Source of the DNA: Tildeniella torsiva UHER 1998/13D | Lineage (GTDB): Bacteria; Cyanobacteriota; Cyanobacteriia; Phormidesmidales; Phormidesmidaceae | Direction: 5' to 3' | Assembly: GCA_019358835.1 (NCBI GenBank) | Contig: JAHHIH010000007.1 | Coordinates: forward strand, 124,001-188,000 | DNA length: 64,000 nucleotides | Shown: one piece after another, positions 18,383-27,110 of the stretch | Layout of the letters: every line of letters starts with the position of its first letter | Numbering within the stretch: the first letter of the stretch is position 1 | Made by a program: the position numbers and the translations under genes | The notes under the pieces: model-generated | The model's input: only the letters and a program-made list of their open reading frames with translations | Databases searched by the model: none | Told to the model about the DNA's origin: nothing

Positions 18383-19147
18383 CTAATTGAGTGCTCGCCA
18401 GGTGGCGGGGCCAACGATGCCGTCTACGGTGAGATTATTGGCGGCTTGGGCAGCACGCACGGCGGCCTCAGTTTGACTGCCAAACACGCCATCGACGGTA
18501 CCGCTGTAAAAACCCTTGGTGCGCAGGCGCTGCTGGAGCTGCCGCACGGCGTCTCCCTCCATGCCGGGGCGGAGTACCGGTAGAGCAGCTGAGGTGCCGG
18601 TACTGCTGCTGGGTGGGGTGGTGGTCGATGGATTGGTCGTTGAGGGATTGGTCGCTGAAGGATTGGTCGCTGGTGGGGTGGCGCTGCCAGGGGCGGTGGC
18701 CGTCGGGGGGTTGGCTTCCCCTGGCGGGGTGGGGAACAGGCGGCTCCAGGTGGCGGGGCCAACAATGCCGTCGGCGGTAACGCCCGCAGCGGTTTGAAAT
18801 CGGCGGGCGGCGGCGGCGGTGTCCTCTTGGTAGAGGCCGGTTACGGGGCCGGGGTAGTAGCCCAGCAGCATGAGCATCGATTGCAGTTCTCGTACCGACT
18901 CACCCTGGCTGCCGAGCTGAAGGGTGGGCCGCACTATGCGCCCGCCGCTGACGGTGGAGGTGGCGGGTTGGCTTGCCGGGGGTGCCCCCTCGGGTGGGGT
19001 CTGAGCTAGGGTGACAGTAGCCGTTAGGCCGATACCCAGGGCAATGGCGCAGCCTGCTTGGAGGGGAATTGCCACGGCTGTTTTCCAAAAGCGCTGGCAG
19101 GCCCCCCCTGGAGCCGTGGATTGAATGAAAGGGGAGACGCGGAACAT
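18383..19147 (-). CDS. Secreted protein with two peptidoglycan-binding domains
   Basis: 254 residues. An N-terminal signal peptide/anchor (about residues 25-48, AGCAIALGIGLTATVTLAQ) is followed by PG_binding_1 domain 1 (about 77-140: GSQGESVRELQSMLMLLGYY... GIVGPATWSRL). A Ser/Thr/Asn/Pro linker built from a repeated ~5-residue unit (NPST/NPSA) comes next, then PG_binding_1 domain 2 (about 190-253: GDAVRQLQQRLRTKGFYSG... GIVGPATWRALN). No catalytic domain is present, so it is probably a cell-wall-binding protein rather than a hydrolase. The linker repeat in the DNA (about 18630-18676) has a 15-base period. Confidence 0.85.
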   Translation of the reverse strand: MFRVSPFIQSTAPGGACQRFWKTAVAIPLQAGCAIALGIGLTATVTLAQTPPEGAPPASQPATSTVSGGRIVRPTLQLGSQGESVRELQSMLMLLGYYPGPVTGLYQEDTAAAARRFQTAAGVTADGIVGPATWSRLFPTPPGEANPPTATAPGSATPPATNPSATNPSTTNPSTTTPPSSSTGTSAALPVLRPGMEGDAVRQLQQRLRTKGFYSGTVDGVFGSQTEAAVRAAQAANNLTVDGIVGPATWRALN

Positions 19148-19267
19148 AGACTTGGCTCCAGGCAGGGTAACAAAGATCAGTAGAACCCTAAGGGCTTGAC
19201 AGCAAGCATTATAGGATTGCTGTTAAAAAATAGACTACTACACCCCTTAAAATTCAACAGGGTCTTT

Positions 19268-20071
19268 ATGGAGGGCGCTGGAAAAGCGAGGCAAGCCATG
19301 GGTCAAGCCGGTTCACAGCACGATCGCCTGACGGCGGCCCTAGAAGCGGTCGTGATGGGCGATCGCAGCCTGCCTTATCTCCGCTCTGCCGCCGACCTGG
19401 GGTGGCAAGGGGGCCTGCTGCAAACGGCCACTGCCTGCGCCAGGGGAGAGTCGCTGCGACCATCCCGCTGGCAAGCTCATTTTCAGGCGCTGTCGAGCCC
19501 CGCCGCCGCTGCTATCAACGCCTTCCCCTACCTGTGGGTGATGGCCGATGCCCACGGCCACCATCGGGTCGCTGTAAATCGCTGGGTTGCAGATCTGGAG
19601 CTGTCTCCTGCGGCCTCGTTAGCCTGCCAGGAGTTGTTTGCCGTCCTCTGTCAGCAGATGAAAACGGCCCCCAGTCTAAGTGCTCTGCCTTTGGTCGCAC
19701 CTCGTTCCTGGACTGACGGCACGAGTGCTGTGGGACAGGCCCTAGACCTAGTCATTCAAAGCCAGGGGCAGTTTGCCGTGGCCCAGGGCGTAGCTCGTCA
19801 GCGGGGGTGGGAGTCAGCGGCGATTCCCCTCTGGGGAGGCTGCGCCATCGCCCTGGTGGGTTTACTGACGGGTCTAGCCGTGGGGCGCGCTGGGCTGGGC
19901 GCTGCGCTGCGCCAGCGCTGGCTGCTCGACTATCGCCCGGCCCAGCCTGACCCCTGGCAGGGGGTAGAAGCCTCAGCCCTAGCGACCCTGGCGGCGGCGT
20001 TGCACGGGCGCTGGGCTGGGGTAGTGCCCCAGGGGGCATCTTCCACCGTGCCCCTGGGGCTGAGGGGTTGA
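19268..20071 (+). CDS. Hypothetical protein carrying an in-frame dispersed repeat
   Basis: 267 residues from the ATG at 19268; a TTG at 19196 is also in frame but adds an unlikely leader. It is Ala/Leu/Gly-rich and mostly helical. It contains FPYLWVMADAHGHHRVAVNR and a hydrophobic stretch (about residues 185-212, IPLWGGCAIALVGLLTGLAV). I do not recognise the family; a distant ADP-ribosylglycohydrolase-like helical fold is possible but lacks the acidic metal motifs. Codons for AIPLWGGCAIA are supplied by a 32-base short dispersed repeat (19820-19851). It lies divergently from the peptidoglycan-binding gene. Confidence 0.6.
   Translation: MEGAGKARQAMGQAGSQHDRLTAALEAVVMGDRSLPYLRSAADLGWQGGLLQTATACARGESLRPSRWQAHFQALSSPAAAAINAFPYLWVMADAHGHHRVAVNRWVADLELSPAASLACQELFAVLCQQMKTAPSLSALPLVAPRSWTDGTSAVGQALDLVIQSQGQFAVAQGVARQRGWESAAIPLWGGCAIALVGLLTGLAVGRAGLGAALRQRWLLDYRPAQPDPWQGVEASALATLAAALHGRWAGVVPQGASSTVPLGLRG
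19820..19851. repeat. Short dispersed repeat, copy 2 (inside a gene)
   Basis: 32 bases, identical at 29 positions to the copy at 40866-40897. It has an internal palindrome (TCCCC..GGGGA) and a HIP1-like end. It is in frame within the hypothetical gene. Confidence 0.85.
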
Positions 20072-20244
20072 GTCGGCGGGCACAGGCGGTGACCATAGCC
20101 GCCGCCTATAATAGCTTCAGAGAGGCCTCGGTTGGGTCAACGCCGCGCTGTGAGGAAATGTGTGCTCTCGCAATCTTTAGTCTTGGATTCCCGGTCTCTG
20201 CCCACCCACGTTATCTGCCCACCCAAAGTTAACTGTCTTAATCT

Positions 20245-22761
20245 ATGAAGGCAATTCAAGCCATTGTGGCTGCGGTCGAGCACTGGTGGGCTTTAGAGCA
20301 GCAGGCGATGAAGCCGATTACCCCCCGTTCTACGCTGTCGCCGCGATCGCTATCCCTAGATTTAGAGCTGGTGGATACTGAGGCGATCGCCACCTCAGCC
20401 CAGCGCCGCTTCAAAGGGCGGCCCCAGCCCTGTCGTCCACTGCGGCGGCAAAAAAACATTCGTCACCCTCGCCTGGCCTTCGCCGTCACCGCCGTAGGAT
20501 TGACGGCCATTCTGGGACAGCGTTTCTACAATCAGCCGGGGTTGCAGGTGGGCAGCATTGCCCCCAACACCGTGCTGGCTCCGGGCACGGTGCGGGTCGA
20601 AGATCAAGAAACCACCGAAGAGCGCCGCCGCGATGCTCGCAATGGGGCCTTGAGGGTGCTCCGGGTTGACCCCACCATCGATGACTCGGTGCTGCGATCG
20701 CTCAACGCGCTGATGGCCCAGGTGGGCGATATTCGCCGCCAGGCGGGGGGCGTGCCCTTTGTGGCTACCAGCACGTTGTCAACCCAGGTGCAGGTTTACC
20801 TGCGCCGCTCCGACGATGCCACCTGGCTGAAGCTGCGCAGCCTCATCGACCCACTGGCCGACGACAGCGCCAGGGGTGAGCAGGTGCCCCTAGCCACGCT
20901 GCTGCGCAACCAAACCATTACCCCCGACCAGCAGACGGCCCTGGGTGAGCTGTGGGCCTACGGCCAGCGGTCTAGTAGTCAAGAACTGGCAAAGCTGCTG
21001 ACGGCGGTGGAAAAGTCTCGCCAGAGCTACCAAGAGGCTATGGCCAATTTAACGGTGCTGGCTGCCCAGGCCGAAGGCGTTGCCGAGGCCCCTCCGCTGT
21101 TCGATTTGCCTGTGCAAGACTGGGTCAGCGCCCAGGCCGAGATTCGCCAAGCCGCAGAGCGGATGCTGGCCCAGGGCATTCATGCCGGGCTGCCGCCCGA
21201 GGTACTCGACCGGGCGGCTTACCTTCAGCTCAAAGACAATCTGCCCCGCCCCATTGAGCCCCTGGCTCGCCAGCTCTTGCTCTCTACCCTAGAGCCCAAC
21301 TTAGTGGAGGATACTGATCGCACCCGGCAACAGGCCGATATGGCCGCAGAGGCCGTGAAGCCGGTGATTGTCGAGGCGCAGCAGGGCGAGCTGATTGTTT
21401 CCGCTGGCGAACCCATCAGCCAGGAACAGTTTGTGCTGCTCGACAGCTTTAACCTCAGCCAGCGCCGCTTTAACTACTGGGGACTGGCCATGTTTGGCGG
21501 CCTAGTGGCGGGCGGGGTAGGTCTGTTTTTATTGGTAGAGCACTGGGTGCCCCAGCGGCTGCGCCAGAAAGACTATCTGCTGCTGTCGGCGATGGTGGTC
21601 AGCACCGGGGTGATGCAAATTTTTGGAATAGCAGCCTACGGGCTGCCGGCCATTGGTCTTTTGGCGGGCAGCTTCTACGGCCCGGTGCTGGGAGGCACCT
21701 TGGTGGTGCTGGTGGCGGTGCTGCTGCCGGTGGGTTCGGCAGTGAGCAGCATTTCGTTTATAGCAGGGGCGGCGGGGGCACTGGTTTGTAGTCTGCTGGC
21801 CAGCCGCATGCGATCGCGCGAAGAGCTGGCCCTGCTGGGTGGTGGTGTCGGGCTTACCCAAGGAGTGGTTTACCTACTGCTGACCCTGGTGGTGAGTCCG
21901 GTATCTTTAATTTCTGCCTGGTCGGTTATGCTCACTGGGGCGGCTCTTCAAGGCATCTATGGGGTGATTTCTAGCATTGCCGCCCAGGGGCTGAGTCCTT
22001 ACCTAGAGCACCTGTTTGACCTGGTCACGCCGATTCGCCTGGCCGAGCTGTCGGGCCCCAACCGCCCGATGCTGAAGCGGCTGGCCGCCGAAGCGCCGGG
22101 CACCTTTCAGCACACGGTGTTTGTGTCGAGCCTGGCCGAGGCCGCCGCCCGCGCCCTGGGCTGCAACGTTGAGCTGGTGCGGGCCGGTACGCTCTACCAT
22201 GACATTGGCAAAATGCACGACCCCCAGGGCTTTATCGAAAACCAGATGGGCGGCCCCAACAAGCACGACGAACTCAACGACCCCTGGCTCAGCGCCGCCA
22301 TCATCAAAAAGCATGTCACCGAGGGCATTGTGATGGGCCGCAAGTGCCGTCTGCCCAAGGCGGTGCGATCGTTTATTCCCGAGCACCAGGGCACGATGCT
22401 GATCAGCTACTTTTACCACCAGGCCCAGGAGTTGGCTAAGGATGAACCGGCCCTGACGGTCCAAGAAGCTGACTTTCGCTACGATGGCCCCATTCCCCAA
22501 TCGCCCGAGACCGGCATTGTCATGCTGGCTGACTCCTGCGAGGCGGCGCTGCGATCGCTCACCAATGCCACCCCCGACGAAGCCCTGGCCATGGTCAACC
22601 GTATCCTTCGCGCCCGCTGGAAAGACAACCAGCTGGTAGAATCGGGCCTCACCCGCGACCACATGACCCTGATTGCCGAGATTTTTGTGCAGGTTTGGCA
22701 GCAGTATAACCACAAGCGCATCGCCTACCCAAAGGCGGCGCTGGCACCGAAGGCGGGGTAG
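20245..22761 (+). CDS. 7TM-HD family phosphodiesterase (PgpH-like)
   Basis: 838-residue membrane phosphohydrolase of the 7TMR-HDED/HD type; Listeria PgpH of this family degrades c-di-AMP. Layout: a cytoplasmic basic N-terminus, a first membrane helix (about residues 78-96), a large extracytoplasmic 7TMR-HDED domain (about 100-405), about seven membrane helices (410-590), and a C-terminal HD domain. The HDIG signature is TLYHDIGKMHDPQGF (His near 652), preceded by the first metal His in GTFQHTVFVSSLAEAAA and followed by FIPEHQGT. All metal ligands appear present. No partner gene is adjacent. Confidence 0.88.
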   Translation: MKAIQAIVAAVEHWWALEQQAMKPITPRSTLSPRSLSLDLELVDTEAIATSAQRRFKGRPQPCRPLRRQKNIRHPRLAFAVTAVGLTAILGQRFYNQPGLQVGSIAPNTVLAPGTVRVEDQETTEERRRDARNGALRVLRVDPTIDDSVLRSLNALMAQVGDIRRQAGGVPFVATSTLSTQVQVYLRRSDDATWLKLRSLIDPLADDSARGEQVPLATLLRNQTITPDQQTALGELWAYGQRSSSQELAKLLTAVEKSRQSYQEAMANLTVLAAQAEGVAEAPPLFDLPVQDWVSAQAEIRQAAERMLAQGIHAGLPPEVLDRAAYLQLKDNLPRPIEPLARQLLLSTLEPNLVEDTDRTRQQADMAAEAVKPVIVEAQQGELIVSAGEPISQEQFVLLDSFNLSQRRFNYWGLAMFGGLVAGGVGLFLLVEHWVPQRLRQKDYLLLSAMVVSTGVMQIFGIAAYGLPAIGLLAGSFYGPVLGGTLVVLVAVLLPVGSAVSSISFIAGAAGALVCSLLASRMRSREELALLGGGVGLTQGVVYLLLTLVVSPVSLISAWSVMLTGAALQGIYGVISSIAAQGLSPYLEHLFDLVTPIRLAELSGPNRPMLKRLAAEAPGTFQHTVFVSSLAEAAARALGCNVELVRAGTLYHDIGKMHDPQGFIENQMGGPNKHDELNDPWLSAAIIKKHVTEGIVMGRKCRLPKAVRSFIPEHQGTMLISYFYHQAQELAKDEPALTVQEADFRYDGPIPQSPETGIVMLADSCEAALRSLTNATPDEALAMVNRILRARWKDNQLVESGLTRDHMTLIAEIFVQVWQQYNHKRIAYPKAALAPKAG

Positions 22762-22778
22762 GGAATCGAATGAGTTAT

Positions 22779-22855
22779 GAGTGTTAAATTTTGAGTTTTG
22801 AGTTAAATTCTGGCCAAAACAATTCAAAACTCAAAATCCAAAACTCAAAACTTCT
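22779..22855. repeat. A/T-rich inverted intergenic repeat
   Basis: The TTTTGAGTTTTGAGTT arm (22789-22804) is mirrored by AAAACTCAAAATCCAAAACT (about 22826-22845), so the region can fold into a hairpin. It is the same repeat family as 8276-8360 and 37345-37442, and again lies just before a permease gene. Confidence 0.65.
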
Positions 22856-22888
22856 CTCTATCCCCCTCATATTCCCCATCTCTCCCCT

Positions 22889-23851
22889 ATGCTCGGCTAC
22901 CTGCTCAAACGTCTGCTGATCGCCATCCCCACGCTGCTGGCCATTAGCGCGGTGATCTTCTTCATTCTGGCGCTGGCACCGAGCAATCCCCTGGGCGATT
23001 TGGCGACTAACCCGGCGATTACGCCGGAGGTGCGGGAAAATATTGTGCGATCGCTCGGTCTAGACCAACCCATCCCCATTCGCTATCTGAAGTGGACGGT
23101 GGCGCTCTTTAGCGGCAACCTGGGCTACTCGTTTACCAGTCGGCTGCCGGTGGTGGAGCTGATTGCCCAGCGGTTGCCGGTTACCCTGTGGGTGATTGGG
23201 GTGGCCTACCTGCTGAGCGTGGCCCTGGCGCTGCCCCTGGGGATTGTGGCGGCGCTGCGGCACAACACCTGGGTTGATCGAGCGATTACAACGCTGGCAT
23301 TTATGGGGTTTTCGACGCCGCCGTTTTTTTCGGGGCTGGTGCTGATCATTGTGCTGAGCGTGCGGCTGGGCTGGCTGCCCTTTATCTACGACAACCAGCT
23401 AGTGGTAAGCGATTTGGAGAGTATGGGGCGGTGGCTGAAGCAGTCAATCATGCCGATCGCGACGTTGGTGCTGTTTCAGACGGCGGTGCTGCTGCGGTTT
23501 GTTCGGGCCGCCATGCTCGAAGAAATTCCGCAGAACTATGTAAAAACGGCACGGGCGAAGGGGCTGGGCCGCTGGCGTATCGTCACGTTGCACATGCTGC
23601 GCAACGCGCTGATTCCGGTGGTGACGCTGGTGGCGCTGGATATTCCGACGATTTTTACGGGGGCGCTGGTGACCGAGCAGGTGTTTCGGGTGCCGGGGAT
23701 TGGGGCGCTGCTGATCGAGTCGATCTACCGCAGCGATACGCCCGTGGTGATGGGGATTGCCTTTATCTACGCGGTGCTGGTGGTGGCGTTTAACCTGGTG
23801 GCCGACCTGCTCTACGGTGTGATTGACCCTCGGGTACGCCATGGCCATTAA
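22889..23851 (+). CDS. Oligopeptide-type ABC transporter permease (DppB/OppB family)
   Basis: 320-residue permease with six predicted helices and the family's N-terminal pattern (MLGYLLKRLLIAIPTLLAIS). The EAA-type loop is VKTARAKGLGRWRIVTLHML, followed by PVVTLVALDIPTIFTGALVTEQVF. It is the partner of the following DppC-type permease, whose start overlaps this gene's end by 11 bases. No ATPase or binding-protein gene lies nearby, so these must be encoded elsewhere. The substrate (di/oligopeptide, nickel or glutathione) cannot be told from the sequence. Confidence 0.87.
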   Translation: MLGYLLKRLLIAIPTLLAISAVIFFILALAPSNPLGDLATNPAITPEVRENIVRSLGLDQPIPIRYLKWTVALFSGNLGYSFTSRLPVVELIAQRLPVTLWVIGVAYLLSVALALPLGIVAALRHNTWVDRAITTLAFMGFSTPPFFSGLVLIIVLSVRLGWLPFIYDNQLVVSDLESMGRWLKQSIMPIATLVLFQTAVLLRFVRAAMLEEIPQNYVKTARAKGLGRWRIVTLHMLRNALIPVVTLVALDIPTIFTGALVTEQVFRVPGIGALLIESIYRSDTPVVMGIAFIYAVLVVAFNLVADLLYGVIDPRVRHGH

Positions 23852-24752
23852 TACCGACCTGGCACCGGGAGCCGTGGCTCCTGCGGGAAGCAAAAATCGG
23901 GTTTGGGAACGGCTGTGGGGCGATCGCACCGCCCAACTCGCCCTGGTGGTGCTGGGGATGCTGATGCTGGCGATCGCCCTCGGCCCGCTCCTTTACTCCG
24001 GTTCACCCAGCACCATTGATTTTGCCCGCGCCTTTTTGCCGCCCGGTATAGGGCAGCCCCTGGGCACTAACGATCTGGGCCAAGACCAGCTAGCCCGGCT
24101 GCTGATCGGTGGCCGCATTTCTCTGGCGGTGGGGTTGGCGGCTACCCTGGTGGGCATTAGCTTGGGGGTAGCTATCGGTGCCTTGGCTGGGTTCTGCGGC
24201 GGCTGGGTAGATGTTGTTTTAATGCGTGTCACCGACCTGTTTTTGGCGCTGCCGCAGCTGCCGCTGGTGCTGCTGGTGGTGTATTTGCTGGGTGACTCGG
24301 TGCGCCGCGCCCTGGGGCCAGAGCGGGGTATTTTTCTGCTGATTGTGCTGCTGATTGGTGGCTTGAGCTGGATGTCGGTGGCGCGCTTGGTGCGGGCCGG
24401 GTTCTTGAGCCTCAAGCAGCGCACCTTTGTGCAGGCGGCCGTGGCGCTGGGAGCGAGGCCCTGGGGCATTGTCAAAACCCACCTGCTGCCGAATATCCTT
24501 GGCCCGGTGATTGTGGCGGCGACCATTGGGGTGGGCAATGCCCTGTTGGCAGAGTCTACCCTCAGCTTTCTCGGTGTCGGATTTCCCCCTGACGTGCCCA
24601 CCTGGGGGCGCATGCTCTACGACGCTCAAAACTACATCGAGAGCGCTCCTTACCTGGTGCTGGCCCCCGGTGTGGCAATTTTTCTCACAGTCCTTTGTAT
24701 TAACACGCTGGGCGATCGCCTCCGCGATAGTCTAGATCCTACTAGTCGTTAA
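23841..24752 (+). CDS. Oligopeptide-type ABC transporter permease (DppC/OppC family)
   Basis: 303-residue second permease. I chose the ATG at 23841, which overlaps the upstream gene by 11 bases; the frame extends to 23823. It shows the OppC N-terminal extension, LGTNDLGQDQLARLLIGGRI, and the EAA loop FVQAAVALGARPWGIVKTHL. It ends ITLGDRLRDSLDP-like (INTLGDRLRDSLDPTSR), as expected for the family. The polysaccharide deacetylase gene follows 4 bases later and is probably co-transcribed. Confidence 0.87.
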   Translation: MAINTDLAPGAVAPAGSKNRVWERLWGDRTAQLALVVLGMLMLAIALGPLLYSGSPSTIDFARAFLPPGIGQPLGTNDLGQDQLARLLIGGRISLAVGLAATLVGISLGVAIGALAGFCGGWVDVVLMRVTDLFLALPQLPLVLLVVYLLGDSVRRALGPERGIFLLIVLLIGGLSWMSVARLVRAGFLSLKQRTFVQAAVALGARPWGIVKTHLLPNILGPVIVAATIGVGNALLAESTLSFLGVGFPPDVPTWGRMLYDAQNYIESAPYLVLAPGVAIFLTVLCINTLGDRLRDSLDPTSR

Positions 24753-24756
24753 GGCT

Positions 24757-25575
24757 ATGGCCGCCAATGCTATGGCTCCTCCCCACCACCAGCTGCTGAC
24801 CCAGGTCGCCCGGATGTTTCCGGATGCGCTGTTCTACGCGCCGACCAAAGCCCCCCTGGTGGCGCTGACCATCGACGATGTGCCGACGCCGGGCGATCGC
24901 GACGATGCCTCTACCCGGATGATTCTCGACGCGTTGGATACCTACAACCGCACCGCCGCGCAGCCGGTCCACGCTACGTTCTTCGTGATTACTGACCACC
25001 TCAACCCCGGCAGCACCATCCTGCAAGACATTCTCGCCAGCGGCCACGAAATCGCCAACCACGGCACCACCGATACCACCCCGGCGATGTTGCAACCGGC
25101 CCAGTTTGCCCGCCACTTTCAAGAAGCCCACGATCGCATCACTGACCTGATTCAGCAGCCCCTGCGCTGGTATCGCCCAGGTCGTGGCCTCTACAACCGG
25201 GCCATGGTTGACCACATTCGCCTCGCTCCTGGCTACGAGTCGCTGGTGGCCCTGGCCTCGATGATTCCCTTCGACACCATGCGCAGCCTGAGTACTCCCC
25301 ACCTCAACACCTGGTACCTGGCGCAGTTCATTTTTCCGGGGGCGATTTTTGTCATACACGGCGGCTCGATGGAGCGCTGCGTGCAGACCGCCTACGCCCT
25401 GCCCACCCTGCTGGCGCTGATCGATCGCCAGGGTTACCGCGCTGTCACCCTCTCGGAACTGTACGACAGCCTGCTGATCGGCAGCTCGGCCAAACCTACA
25501 GCAGAAACTCCCGCAGGGCCACCGCCACCCCGTCCGCCTCAACCCCCGGTGCCACCCAGTCAGCCCCCTGCTTGA
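24757..25575 (+). CDS. Polysaccharide deacetylase family protein
   Basis: 272 residues with a NodB-homology (CE4) domain. Motif 1 is LVALTIDDVPTPGD (the Asp pair binds metal and acts in catalysis), motif 2 is SGHEIANHGTTD (two metal His), and motif 3 lies around LRWYRPGRGLYNRAM. Family members remove N-acetyl or other acyl groups from chitin-like polymers or peptidoglycan. No signal peptide is evident. The last ~25 residues are Pro-rich (PPPRPPQPPVPPSQPPA) and are encoded where the gene overlaps the convergent HAD gene by 80 bases, so the tail may be a by-product of that overlap. Confidence 0.8.
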   Translation: MAANAMAPPHHQLLTQVARMFPDALFYAPTKAPLVALTIDDVPTPGDRDDASTRMILDALDTYNRTAAQPVHATFFVITDHLNPGSTILQDILASGHEIANHGTTDTTPAMLQPAQFARHFQEAHDRITDLIQQPLRWYRPGRGLYNRAMVDHIRLAPGYESLVALASMIPFDTMRSLSTPHLNTWYLAQFIFPGAIFVIHGGSMERCVQTAYALPTLLALIDRQGYRAVTLSELYDSLLIGSSAKPTAETPAGPPPPRPPQPPVPPSQPPA

Positions 25576-26329
25576 CCGGCTCTGGGGCATCGCCCATGGC
25601 CACGCCAATGCCCGCGTAGCGCAGCATTTCCAGATCGTTGTAGTTGTCGCCCACGGTCATCACTTGGTCGGGCTTGAGGCCCAGCAAGTCTTCGGCCAAA
25701 AACCGCACCGCTTCGCCCTTATTGGCCTTGGGATGGGTGGCCTCGACGAAATATTCCACCGATCGCGTCAGGTACAGATCGTCCAATGGGTAGCGCTGCC
25801 CCAGGTCGTTGAGGATGTCACCCAGTAAGTCCAGGTTTTCGCTTAAGGTCAGCAGTTTGGTGGTTTCGATGGCGACGTTGCTCGCCAGTAGCGCGGCCAG
25901 ATCCCCCGCTGCGATCGGGTTAACGCCCGATCGCACGGCGTAGGCCTTGGTGTCTTCAATAATCGCTCGCACATGGAGCTGATCGTCAATGTAGAGATGA
26001 ATTGAGAGGTCGTTGTTGGCTTCCATCGGGGCCAGGTAAGCGAGAATTTCGAGGGCCAGCTGTCGGGGCAGAGGGGTGTGGCGGTGCAATTTCTGCGTGT
26101 TGGGGTCTTTAATGAATGCCCCCTGGTAGGCCATCAGCGGCAGGGTTGAGCCCACCACCTCGTAAAACCGCAGGGCCGATTGATACATGCGGCCGGTGGC
26201 GATCGCCACCGCAATCCCCCGCTGCTGCACCTCGCGTACCGCCTCCAGCACCGGCTCGCTGATCTGGTTAGACACGCCAGCCAGGGTGCCATCAATATCG
26301 AGCACGAGTAGACGAATGTCGGCAGTCAT
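25496..26329 (-). CDS. Cof-type HAD-superfamily phosphatase
   Basis: 277-residue HAD subfamily IIB hydrolase. Motif I is LLVLDIDGTLAG (nucleophile Asp), motif II is AVAIATGR, motif III is the Lys in KANKGEAVRFLAEDL, and motif IV is MTVGDNYNDLEMLRYAG. The C2-type cap lies between. Relatives dephosphorylate sugar phosphates, pyridoxal phosphate or FMN-related compounds; the substrate here is unknown. The start is the ATG at 26329. Its 3' end overlaps the polysaccharide deacetylase gene by 80 bases on the opposite strand. Confidence 0.88.
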   Translation of the reverse strand: MTADIRLLVLDIDGTLAGVSNQISEPVLEAVREVQQRGIAVAIATGRMYQSALRFYEVVGSTLPLMAYQGAFIKDPNTQKLHRHTPLPRQLALEILAYLAPMEANNDLSIHLYIDDQLHVRAIIEDTKAYAVRSGVNPIAAGDLAALLASNVAIETTKLLTLSENLDLLGDILNDLGQRYPLDDLYLTRSVEYFVEATHPKANKGEAVRFLAEDLLGLKPDQVMTVGDNYNDLEMLRYAGIGVAMGDAPEPVKQGADWVAPGVEADGVAVALREFLL

Positions 26330-26416
26330 GGGGTCAGCCAGTAGAGGGTTCCGCGTCTATTATCTCTGGCTAAGGGACATTATCTAGGTGCTGTATCGCA
26401 CCTCGCTGGGGTCTGA

Positions 26417-26806
26417 CTAGGGCAATTTAACGGAGCAATCGGTAAGGGTCTGGGCCTGGGCGGCAAACTTGCGATCGAAGGTATACATCTGGGCGCACAT
26501 TTGGCTGGTGGCCAGGTGCAGAGCATCGGCGAAGTCGAGACCATTTTCGTGCCATTGCAACACCTTGGCCATCAGATTGCCGTTGGTTAACTGCACGTTG
26601 GGTAAGCCAAACAATTTTCTCAAGGCCGCACAAATTTCATCGGGCTGAAAGCCATAGGCAAACCGCAGCACCCACTCTGTTTCTAGAATGACGGTGTCGG
26701 GAATAAAAATCTCTGGCGTCTGAAATAGCTTGACGCTAGCGTTGTACTGCTGTTCATCGTCCCTGGTCAGCAGTCTGACGACGACATTAGTGTCAACGGC
26801 GATCAT
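26417..26806 (-). CDS. VapC-type PIN-domain toxin
   Basis: 129-residue PIN ribonuclease. Acidic active-site residues are visible: Asp in IAVDTNVVVRLL (residue 5), Glu in ILETEWVLR (near 42), Asp in GLDFADALHLA (near 94) and Asp in YTFDRKFAAQA (near 113). VapC toxins cleave RNA, typically tRNA or rRNA, when their antitoxin is degraded. The start overlaps the end of the upstream AbrB-type antitoxin gene by 14 bases, the usual coupled layout. All catalytic residues are present, so the toxin looks active. Confidence 0.87.
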   Translation of the reverse strand: MIAVDTNVVVRLLTRDDEQQYNASVKLFQTPEIFIPDTVILETEWVLRFAYGFQPDEICAALRKLFGLPNVQLTNGNLMAKVLQWHENGLDFADALHLATSQMCAQMYTFDRKFAAQAQTLTDCSVKLP

Positions 26807-27056
26807 GCCACTGCTCCATTACACCCTGGCGAATGGCCTGGTCAAAATCGTCCAGGCTTTTAGGCGTGCCTTGATAGTTGAGGCAGCCCGCTACCTGCGT
26901 CAAGGTTGTCGGCTCAAAAGGCTTTTTAGGTTTCAGCAAAATGCCATCGCCAACATCCACCGCGATCAGCTCCTGCCCGGTCTCCCATTGGTGAGCGACC
27001 CGCAAGGCTTTAGGGATAATTACCTGGCCTTTGCTAGAAAGACGCGTCACTTCCAT
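26793..27056 (-). CDS. VapB-type antitoxin with AbrB/SpoVT DNA-binding domain
   Basis: 87 residues. The N-terminal swapped-hairpin AbrB domain reads MEVTRLSSKGQVIIPKALR, with typical following residues (GQELIAVDVGDGILLKPKKP). The C-terminal ~40 residues (SLDDFDQAIRQGVMEQWHD) should bind and block the PIN toxin. It lies first in a two-gene operon with vapC, and such complexes usually repress their own promoter, here in the 27057-27110 gap. Confidence 0.85.
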   Translation of the reverse strand: MEVTRLSSKGQVIIPKALRVAHQWETGQELIAVDVGDGILLKPKKPFEPTTLTQVAGCLNYQGTPKSLDDFDQAIRQGVMEQWHDRR

Positions 27057-27110
27057 AATTGCTGACTTGATCGCCGGTAAGAACTTAGTAAGACTCTGAT
27101 ATTGTCAATC

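Noticed and set aside
22003-22827. Long minus-strand open frame (about 274 codons) opposite the PgpH-like gene
   Set aside because: It lies antisense to a clearly conserved HD domain; high GC content gives long shadow frames.
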